Below, piece by piece: positions 1-5,001 of a DNA stretch of 6,389 nt. The notes under the pieces are model-generated. The model had not been told where the DNA came from, did no database searches, and worked only from the letters and a program-made list of their open reading frames with translations. The stretch's first letter is position 1. Each line of letters begins with the position of its first letter. A program made the translations under genes and the position numbers. Origin of the DNA: an uncultured Bacillota bacterium (GTDB taxonomy: Bacteria > Bacillota > Clostridia > Christensenellales > UBA1242); assembly GCA_945947685.1 (NCBI GenBank), contig CAMEYT010000023.1, positions 1-6,389 on the forward strand, written 5' to 3'.

Positions 1-20
1 TATCGGATTCTAGGAGAGTT

Positions 21-2522
21 ATGAAGAGAATATTTTTAATAGATGGAAATAGTTTAGCGAACAGAGCATTTTACGCTTTGCCTTTTTTGACAAATTTAAA
101 AGGTGAGCCATCGGGCGCGGTATATGGTTTCGCTAATTTACTTATTAAGTTAATTGTCGATGAAAAACCAGATGATATTATTGTAGCATTTGACCATGCA
201 AGGAAGACTTTTAGAAATGAGATTTATGAGGAATATAAAGGAACTCGTAAACCTACGCCTCCTGAGTTAATTTCACAGTTTCCAATAATCAAGGAAATGC
301 TCAAAAAAATGGAAATTACCACTATTGAGAGTGCTGGAATTGAAGCAGATGATATTATTGGAACGCTTGCTAGAGATATAAAAGACGCTAAAAAAATTAT
401 TGTTTCTGGAGATAGAGATTTACTTCAATTAATTGACGATGACACTGAAGTTTGGTTGACAAGAAAGGGGTTGACTGATTTGCAAAAATTGACAAACAAA
501 AATATGTCAACTGAGATGGGTTTTTATCCAAAGCAAACAATTGATATGAAGGCTCTTATGGGGGATTCATCAGATAATATTCCCGGTGTTCCAGGAATTG
601 GAGAAAAGACTGCTTTAAAACTTATTGATATGTATGTTACGCTTGAAAATTTATATAAAAATATTGATGAAATTTCAGGAAAATTAAGAGAAAAGTTAAT
701 TGAAGGAAAAGATTTAGCTTTTATGTCAAAAGATCTTGCAACCATTAGAACAGATTGTAACATTAAATATGTCCTTGATGGACAAAAATTTCCATTTTCT
801 CAGGAAGTTTATCAGTTCTTTATAGATTGGAATTTCTCATCATTACTGGGAAGAAAAGATCTTTTTGTTGATGGAGTAAAAGATGCTAATAAGCATAAAA
901 ATATCAATAAAATTAAAATCAAAAATATAGAGGATGTTAGAGAGTTAAAGAATAAGATTAAGGGATGGCTTGGATACTCACTCTTAAAGTTAGAGTTTGC
1001 TGCGCAAAATGATGAGATTTATTATCTTGATTCTGTAATTTCAATGTTCGCTGAAACACTTTCTTTAGAGGAAGTTTTATATGAACTAAAGGATGTTTTT
1101 GAGGATGAAAAAGTTCTTAAAATCACTCAGTCTGCAAAGAGCGATATGCATAAATTAAATTCTTTAGATATCAATCTAAATAATTTTTTCGATATTGAAA
1201 TTTCTAACTATTTGTTATCGGCTGGAATTAAGGTAAATAATGGAGAAGTGGAGCTGTCGGATTACTATAGAGAATACTTAAATCAGAAAGAAAAAATTGA
1301 AGAAAAGGGATTGAATAATATCCTATACAACTGTGAATTTCCATTAGTCGAAGTATTGTTCAATATGGAGAAAAATGGATTCCAAATTGATGAGAAAAAA
1401 TTATGTGAATTGGATGAAGAATATTCAAATGCTATCGCCCTTCTTCAAAAGGAAATTTATTCACTTGCGGGAGAACCATTCAACATTAATTCTCCAAAGC
1501 AAGTTAGTGAAATAATCTTCAATAAACTAGGACTAAAATCATTCAATAATAAAAAGCAATCAACTGGAAGTGAATATTTACTTGAAATGGTTGACCAACA
1601 CCCAATTGTTGCGAGTATTTTATCATACAGAAAGTTGAATAAATTGCAAACGACATATATTTCAGTTTACAAAAAAATCTGTGAGAATAACGGAAATATA
1701 ATTCATACAGTCTTTAATCAAACTTTGACTTCTACAGGAAGATTATCAAGCTCTGAACCTAATCTTCAGAATATCCCAACACGAGATGATATAGGCAAGA
1801 ATATTAGAAAGCTGTTTATATCAAAGTTTAAGGGAGGAAAAATAATTTCAGCAGACTATAATCAGATTGAGTTGAGATTGCTTGCTGATATGTCGGGAGA
1901 AAAAGAGCTGATAGAGGCATATGAACGCGGAGATGATATTCACTCTCTGACTGCTTCACAAATATTTAATGTTCCGATTGAAAATGTTACACCAGCACAA
2001 CGAAGAGATGCAAAAGCAGTAAATTTTGGGATAATCTATGGAATAAGCGACTATGGCTTAGCACAAAATATTAAGACAAGTCGAAAGAGAGCAAAAGATT
2101 ATATTGATTCTTATTTTATGAGATATCCAAAAATAAAGGAATTTTCGGATAATAATATAGAATTTGCTAGGAAGAATGGTTTTATAAAAACTGCATTTGG
2201 TCGAATAAGAAACATCCCTGAGATTAATGCTTCAAATTTTAATGTTCGTTCGTTTGCTGAGCGTGTCGCTATGAATATGCCTTTGCAGGGGACTGCCTCA
2301 GATGTTATAAAGTTTGCAATGATAAAGGTTTTTGAAGAAATGAGTGGATTAAAAAGTCAGCTAATTCTTCAAATTCACGATGAATTGATTGTAGATGTTT
2401 ATCCAGGTGAAGAGGATAAAATCAAAAAAATTCTGAGAGATTGTATGGAAGATATTTATAAAAATAAAGTTAAATTGGTTGTTTCAATTAACGAAGGGAA
2501 GAGCTTATTTGACTGTAAATAA
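21..2522 (+). CDS. polA: DNA polymerase I (5' nuclease plus polymerase, proofreading site degenerate)
   Basis: This 833-residue protein is a full-length family A DNA polymerase, which fills gaps and removes RNA primers in lagging-strand synthesis and excision repair. The 5' nuclease domain (about residues 1-290) shows the metal-binding acidic motifs EADD (108-111), SGDRD (D131, D133) and GDSSDN (D182, D185), followed by the helix-hairpin-helix PGVPGIGEKTA. Residues about 300-470 occupy the 3'-5' exonuclease position, but the usual DTET motif is replaced by LKLEF and the other exo aspartates are not evident, so proofreading is probably absent, as in Bacillus-type Pol I. The polymerase domain has motif A SADYNQIELR (D612), motif B with R661, K665, F669 and Y673, and motif C HDE (D787, E788). 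The A-to-B spacing equals that of E. coli (D705 to K758). F669 matches E. coli F762. The ATG follows AGGAGAG at 12-18. The 20 bases upstream hold only this site. Confidence 0.98.
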   Translation: MKRIFLIDGNSLANRAFYALPFLTNLKGEPSGAVYGFANLLIKLIVDEKPDDIIVAFDHARKTFRNEIYEEYKGTRKPTPPELISQFPIIKEMLKKMEITTIESAGIEADDIIGTLARDIKDAKKIIVSGDRDLLQLIDDDTEVWLTRKGLTDLQKLTNKNMSTEMGFYPKQTIDMKALMGDSSDNIPGVPGIGEKTALKLIDMYVTLENLYKNIDEISGKLREKLIEGKDLAFMSKDLATIRTDCNIKYVLDGQKFPFSQEVYQFFIDWNFSSLLGRKDLFVDGVKDANKHKNINKIKIKNIEDVRELKNKIKGWLGYSLLKLEFAAQNDEIYYLDSVISMFAETLSLEEVLYELKDVFEDEKVLKITQSAKSDMHKLNSLDINLNNFFDIEISNYLLSAGIKVNNGEVELSDYYREYLNQKEKIEEKGLNNILYNCEFPLVEVLFNMEKNGFQIDEKKLCELDEEYSNAIALLQKEIYSLAGEPFNINSPKQVSEIIFNKLGLKSFNNKKQSTGSEYLLEMVDQHPIVASILSYRKLNKLQTTYISVYKKICENNGNIIHTVFNQTLTSTGRLSSSEPNLQNIPTRDDIGKNIRKLFISKFKGGKIISADYNQIELRLLADMSGEKELIEAYERGDDIHSLTASQIFNVPIENVTPAQRRDAKAVNFGIIYGISDYGLAQNIKTSRKRAKDYIDSYFMRYPKIKEFSDNNIEFARKNGFIKTAFGRIRNIPEINASNFNVRSFAERVAMNMPLQGTASDVIKFAMIKVFEEMSGLKSQLILQIHDELIVDVYPGEEDKIKKILRDCMEDIYKNKVKLVVSINEGKSLFDCK

Positions 2523-2553
2523 TAAAATTTCTTAAAAAACAGCTTTAATTTGT

Positions 2554-2583
2554 TTGACTTGCTTGTAAAAAATAGGATATAAT
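2554..2583 (+). promoter_or_regulatory. SigA-type promoter for ruvX-DUF1292
   Basis: A TTGACT -35 box (2554-2559) and a perfect TATAAT -10 box (2578-2583) are separated by 18 bases in the polA-ruvX gap. Transcription would start near 2590, leaving only about 9 nt before the ruvX ATG. The same TTGACTT...GATATAATC layout precedes the thrS leader, which supports the call. No clear terminator is seen after polA, so readthrough from polA cannot be excluded. Confidence 0.8.
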
Positions 2584-2598
2584 CAAATTGGTGATGAA

Positions 2599-3024
2599 AT
2601 GCAATATAAAAGAAAAATGGGGATTGACTACGGGGATAAAAGAATCGGCATAGCAATGACTGATTTACTCTGTATGTTTGCCTCAGCATTCGAAGTATAT
2701 CAAAACAAAGATATGGAAAAATCTGTAGAATACATCGCTAAGCTAGCACATGATAATGATGTTGATGAGATTGTCATTGGGCTTCCTCTTAATATGCAAG
2801 GAGAGGAGAATGAAAGAACAGATATCAGCAAGTTATTCGGAAAGATGTTGGCTGAGAAGAGTAAAATTCCTGTCGTATTTGAAGACGAGAGATTGAGCTC
2901 TGTAGAGGCAGAAGAAATTCTCAAGAAGTTTGAAAAAGACTGGAAAAAGCGAAAAGCAATGCTCGATATGTATTCTGCTCAAGTTATATTGCAAAGTTAT
3001 CTCGATAGCGATAAAAGAAAATAA
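2599..3024 (+). CDS. ruvX: RuvX/YqgF-family Holliday junction resolvase-like nuclease
   Basis: This 141-residue protein has the length and all landmarks of the RuvX (YqgF, B. subtilis YrrK) family, an RNase H-fold nuclease. Family members have been linked to Holliday junction resolution and to 16S rRNA 5'-end maturation. The first strand is MGIDYGDKRIGIA with catalytic D10. The family motif GLPLNMQG lies at 61-68, FEDERLSS at 94-101 carries the second acidic cluster (E95, D96, E97), and MLDMYSAQVILQSYLD near the C terminus supplies the last aspartate (D123). The start at 2599 is preceded by GGTGA (2590-2594), which fits the anti-SD, but the spacing is only 4 nt and the 5' UTR is very short. 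The internal ATG at 2617 (M7) is a possible alternative start and would give a more typical N terminus. The DUF1292 gene follows after 12 bases, a pairing also seen as yrrK-yrzB in Bacillus. Confidence 0.95.
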   Translation: MQYKRKMGIDYGDKRIGIAMTDLLCMFASAFEVYQNKDMEKSVEYIAKLAHDNDVDEIVIGLPLNMQGEENERTDISKLFGKMLAEKSKIPVVFEDERLSSVEAEEILKKFEKDWKKRKAMLDMYSAQVILQSYLDSDKRK

Positions 3025-3036
3025 AAGGAGAAAATT

Positions 3037-3507
3037 ATGGCTACAACAAAAAACACAACAACAAAAACATCTACAAAGGCAGTTCCAGCTAAAGCTCCTG
3101 CAAAGAAAGCAACTCCAGCAAAAACTGCAGCTAAAAAAGAAACTCCAGTTGAAAAAGAAGAGATTGTTAAAGTTGACTTATTGGATGTTCTACTTGATGA
3201 GAATAATACAGCACCAATCTTTATGCTTGATGGCAACGGAAATCAATTAAAATTCGAACAAGTTGCTGTTATTCCATATGGAGAAGATGATTTATATTGC
3301 ATTCTTAAACCTGTAACAAAAATTCCAGGGGTTAAGGACGATGAAGCAATTGTATTCTTAGTTGATGAAGATGAAAACGGCGAAGCTATTCTCAAGGTGG
3401 AAACACGTGAAGATATCGCTATTTCTGTTTTCGACCAATACTACAATCTTGTAGAAGAAGAAACATTGAAGAATAAAAAGAAAAAATCGAGCGGAAGTAA
3501 AAAATAG
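3037..3507 (+). CDS. DUF1292 family protein with histone-like basic N-terminal tail
   Basis: This is a 156-residue protein in three parts. Residues 1-40 are low-complexity Lys/Ala/Thr/Pro with AxKxAxPAKxAAKK-type repeats, like histone H1 tails. Residues about 44-142 are an acidic domain matching the DUF1292 pattern: a strand with FMLDGNGNQLKFEQVAVI, then YCILKPV, then AIVFLVDEDENGEAILKVE. Residues 145-156 are a basic Lys/Ser tail. DUF1292 has no established biochemical function. The B. subtilis member YrzB is a short acidic protein beside the RuvX homologue, as here. AAGGAG at 3025-3030 lies six bases before the ATG, so the start is secure and the tail is translated. Placement 12 bases after ruvX implies co-transcription. 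Basic tails on an acidic core suggest nucleic-acid or ribosome contact, but that is inference. DUF1292 membership rests on remembered patterns and context. Confidence 0.85.
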   Translation: MATTKNTTTKTSTKAVPAKAPAKKATPAKTAAKKETPVEKEEIVKVDLLDVLLDENNTAPIFMLDGNGNQLKFEQVAVIPYGEDDLYCILKPVTKIPGVKDDEAIVFLVDEDENGEAILKVETREDIAISVFDQYYNLVEEETLKNKKKKSSGSKK

Positions 3508-3521
3508 TCTTATTTGAGTTA

Positions 3522-3548
3522 TTGACTTGTAAATTAGTTGTATAAAAT
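3522..3548 (+). promoter_or_regulatory. Putative promoter for the 3556-3890 transcript
   Basis: TTGACT (3522-3527) and TAAAAT (3543-3548) are 15 bases apart. This spacing is shorter than ideal; the TATAAA at 3541-3546 would be closer still. The predicted start falls near 3555-3556, exactly where the first helix strand of the downstream RNA begins. The A/T-rich context makes the exact -10 uncertain. Confidence 0.5.
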
Positions 3549-3581
3549 AAAATAATTTGCCTACCATATTACTACGAGGGA

Positions 3582-3593
3582 AACCTTGAAAAA
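3582..3593 (+). repeat. 12-base direct repeat, copy 1
   Basis: AACCTTGAAAAA occurs here and again at 3858-3869. In this copy CCTTG is the 3' strand of the GAAA-capped hairpin near the 5' end of the candidate RNA. Confidence 0.75.
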
Positions 3594-3607
3594 TGGGAGG
3601 TATTGTT

Positions 3608-3733
3608 ATGTTTGGTAGAAAAAAGGCAAATGCAAGCAATGTTGATAATTGCGGAAGTGCATCAACAAAAGATTGCTCTGGTTGCTCAACAACAAAAACA
3701 AAGAATAGTTCAACGAATAGAAGAACAAAATAA
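3608..3733 (+). CDS. Small Cys/Ser/Thr/Asn/Lys-rich protein (41 aa), unknown function
   Basis: This ORF runs from ATG (3608) to TAA (3731-3733) and encodes 41 residues beginning MFGRKKANAS and ending STNRRTK. GGGAGG (3595-3600) sits seven bases before the ATG, a strong ribosome binding site, which is the main reason to believe in translation. The protein is basic and has three cysteines (C15, C23, C26), the last two in a CSGC arrangement that could bind metal or form a disulfide. It has no hydrophobic segment, so it is neither secreted nor membrane-bound by sequence. Codons 2-8 form the 3' strand of an RNA helix with the 5' end of the transcript, so either structure controls translation or the ORF is an incidental part of a structured RNA. 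I recall similar short N/C/S/T/K-rich ORFs in Clostridia but cannot name a family. It may be non-coding. Confidence 0.5.
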   Translation: MFGRKKANASNVDNCGSASTKDCSGCSTTKTKNSSTNRRTK

Positions 3734-3857
3734 AGTAATCGTTGAAAGCACTAACGTGATTTTGCGGACTGTCGCAAGATTTATAATTGTATTAAAGCAG
3801 CGGCTACTATGAAGGTAGAGGAAAATCTATCAAATATATCTGTTTGATGATATTTTC

Positions 3858-3869
3858 AACCTTGAAAAA
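3858..3869 (+). repeat. 12-base direct repeat, copy 2
   Basis: This is the second copy of AACCTTGAAAAA and overlaps the 5' strand of the terminator stem. Its CCTTG could pair with CGAGG (3575-3579), competing with copy 1. Confidence 0.75.
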
Positions 3870-3891
3870 AGAGGGTTTTCCTCTTTTTTTT
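3865..3891 (+). terminator. Intrinsic terminator of the small transcript
   Basis: AAAAAAGAGG (3865-3874) and CCTCTTTTTT (3880-3889) form a 10-bp stem with a GTTTT loop, running into a T tract. Only four G-C pairs are present, but the A-stem/U-tract form is typical of low-GC Firmicutes. It separates the RNA from ytxC. Confidence 0.8.
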
Positions 3892-3918
3892 AATACAAAA
3901 TATTCTATTTTTTGCAGA

Positions 3919-3944
3919 GTATTTTTTTAATCATTGCATAGAAT
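3919..3944 (+). promoter_or_regulatory. Possible sporulation-sigma-like promoter for ytxC
   Basis: CATAGAAT (3937-3944) resembles the CATACAAT -10 of sigma-E promoters, with GTATTT (3919-3924) in a roughly suitable -35 place. The spacing is about 12 bases, slightly short. No good SigA promoter is seen between the terminator and the ytxC start. The match is weak in this A/T-rich gap. Confidence 0.22.
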
Positions 3945-3960
3945 AGTTTTGGGAGCTTAT

Positions 3961-4731
3961 ATGTGGGAATATTCTATCAATGTAAATCATTCAAATAAAA
4001 ATCTAGTAAAATTCTTATACTCAGCTGTGAAGAGATTCACTTCTGATTGTAATGGCTTAGTCGCTGTCAATGAACAAAATAATTATTCATCTATCTTAAT
4101 TGGGGTAGAAGAAAGCTATAAGGAGCGTCTTCAAACTTTCTTATCAAAATGCATAACAAAGAGTATATGTTCATTTTATAAGAATGATTTTTTAAATAAA
4201 AATCTATCTCTTCCTTTAAATGATGAACTACTTGCACTTGCTTTTAGATATGCGATGATTAATTTTGACAAAGAAACGGATTACTATATTATCACGAGAA
4301 ATATAGAATTCAATAAAGAAATATATCTTGATTCATTCTATAACTTTAAATTAAAAAAATTACAGGCAAAATGGAAAGAATTGATAAATTTAGCAAATGA
4401 TAATAGAGAATTTTTGCTTGATAAGTCTGCATTTATGGATTTGCTTAAGTTTTTAATCGATAATATAGATATTTCAACTAACGAGATAGATATTGTTGAA
4501 AATGAAGAGGGATATAGGATTTTCACAAGTCAAGAGGAGGAAATTTTAGAAATAGGGAATAATGAAGATTTAGTTAAGACAGTTATAGATCTATCACCTC
4601 AGAAAATGAATATTTATTGTAATAATGTAAATAGAACAATAGATCTTTTATCTTTTATGTTTGAAAAAAGGGCGAATATCTATCTCAATAAAAGAGTTGA
4701 TGAAGAGGCTTTAACTTTTTTAAGAAAATAA
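3961..4731 (+). CDS. ytxC: YtxC-family putative sporulation protein
   Basis: This 256-residue protein is soluble by sequence, with no signal peptide or membrane segment. I assign it to the YtxC-like family. One reason is position: ytxC lies immediately upstream of thrS in Bacillus. The others are family-like features: a central helix with DSFYNFKLKKLQAKWKELI (125-143) and a C-terminal segment EDLVKTVIDLSPQKMNIYC, then TIDLLSFMFEKRANIYL, followed by a short tail. In relatives I recall a Cys-rich ending after this FE-R segment; here it is replaced by NKRVDEEALTFLRK without cysteines. YtxC has no known biochemical activity; the sporulation label comes from its distribution and expression. The ATG at 3961 is chosen over the upstream TTG at 3934 because GGGAG (3951-3955) lies five bases before it. 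It is probably monocistronic. Confidence 0.72.
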   Translation: MWEYSINVNHSNKNLVKFLYSAVKRFTSDCNGLVAVNEQNNYSSILIGVEESYKERLQTFLSKCITKSICSFYKNDFLNKNLSLPLNDELLALAFRYAMINFDKETDYYIITRNIEFNKEIYLDSFYNFKLKKLQAKWKELINLANDNREFLLDKSAFMDLLKFLIDNIDISTNEIDIVENEEGYRIFTSQEEEILEIGNNEDLVKTVIDLSPQKMNIYCNNVNRTIDLLSFMFEKRANIYLNKRVDEEALTFLRK

Positions 4732-4741
4732 ATAAAAATGC

Positions 4742-4771
4742 TTGACTTTTATAAATTTGAAGTGATATAAT
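4742..4771 (+). promoter_or_regulatory. SigA-type promoter for the thrS leader
   Basis: TTGACT (4742-4747) and TATAAT (4766-4771) are 18 bases apart, starting 11 bases after the ytxC stop. Transcription would begin near 4778, just ahead of the T-box stem I. The element is nearly the same as the ruvX promoter. Confidence 0.85.
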
Positions 4772-4777
4772 CAAAAT

Positions 4778-4982
4778 GTATTTGATAAGCTTAGTTGAAG
4801 ACAAGTAGCAAATATTGATGTTTTCAGAGAGAAGTCGGTTGGTGTAAGACTTTAACTAGATATTATGTGAAACCACTTTGATAATGATAGCAAAACAAAC
4901 AAAATGAGAGGCAAGAAATTGCAATTAAGGTGGAACCGCGGTTATATATCGTCCTTAGAGTAGTAAACTCTAAGGATTTTTT
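4778..4982 (+). promoter_or_regulatory. T-box riboswitch, threonine (ACC specifier), controlling thrS
   Basis: This leader senses uncharged tRNA-Thr and lets transcription continue into thrS. The T-box core AAGGTGGAACCGCG is at 4927-4940. The stem I base GTTGAAG (4794-4800) pairs with CTTTGAT (4876-4882). The S-turn ACAAGTAG follows at 4801-4808, AGAGAG lies at 4826-4831, and AAGTC/GACTT (4832-4836/4848-4852) closes a distal loop containing GGTTGGTGTAA. The specifier reads GAA-ACC-ACTTTGA, so ACC (4872-4874) is the Thr codon, matching the downstream gene. Stem III is GCAA-GAAA-TTGC (4911-4922). The antiterminator pairs 4925-4930 with 4953-4958 and 4938-4940 with 4950-4952, leaving the canonical 7-nt bulge TGGAACC (4931-4937). 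Its TGGA predicts a UCCA tRNA end. Stem II and IIA/B are not seen in 4883-4910. Confidence 0.96.
4952..4982 (+). terminator. T-box regulatory terminator
   Basis: A perfect 10-bp stem TCCTTAGAGT (4952-4961)/ACTCTAAGGA (4967-4976) with loop AGTAA is followed by six Ts. Its 5' strand is shared with the antiterminator, giving the mutually exclusive switch. Confidence 0.95.
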
Positions 4983-5001
4983 GTTTATTAAGGAGGAAAA
5001 T

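Larger units (their letters stand above)
3556..3890 (+). ncRNA. Candidate structured RNA (about 335 nt) containing a small ORF
   Basis: This stretch lies between a likely promoter and an intrinsic terminator and shows several helices on direct reading. TTTGCC+TACCA (3556-3566) pairs with TGGTA (3613-3617) and GGCAAA (3625-3630), 11 bp with a 7-nt bulge. CGAGG (3575-3579) and CCTTG (3584-3588) form a hairpin capped by a GAAA tetraloop. Positions 3759-3766 pair with 3773-3780, 8 bp with a 6-nt loop. CTAC (3804-3807) pairs with GTAG (3815-3818). GAAAAT (3821-3826) with ATTTTC (3852-3857), enclosing ATCAAA/TTTGAT, forms another hairpin. It does not look like tmRNA, RNase P RNA or SRP RNA. The clostridial raiA RNA motif is one family worth testing, but I cannot confirm it from memory. 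The alternative is simply an mRNA for the small ORF at 3608. Helices were found by eye, without energies or covariation. Confidence 0.5.

Noticed and set aside
524..763. Minus-strand open frames across polA, ruvX, DUF1292, ytxC and thrS
   Set aside because: All lie opposite well-supported genes, lack ribosome binding sites and show no recognisable domains.
2523..2553. Terminator after polA
   Set aside because: No stem followed by a T tract could be found in this gap.
2930..3250. A 106-codon Lys/Gln/Leu-rich frame over the ruvX-DUF1292 junction
   Set aside because: It overlaps two well-supported genes in another frame; its low complexity is a frame-shifted reading of the Lys/Ala/Thr tail.
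3603..3812. A 69-codon Gln-rich reading frame starting at TTG
   Set aside because: It overlaps the ATG-initiated ORF at 3608 in another frame, has no well-placed ribosome binding site of its own and runs into paired RNA elements; its Gln-rich content comes from CAA/ACA-rich DNA.
3556..3890. tmRNA, RNase P RNA or SRP RNA as identity of the transcript
   Set aside because: No tRNA-like ends or Ala-Ala tag ORF for tmRNA, no GAGGAAAGTC-type core for RNase P, and no SRP apical loop motif were found.
3934..3960. An upstream TTG start extending ytxC by nine codons
   Set aside because: No ribosome binding site precedes the TTG, while GGGAG is correctly placed before ATG 3961; the extension also covers the likely promoter.
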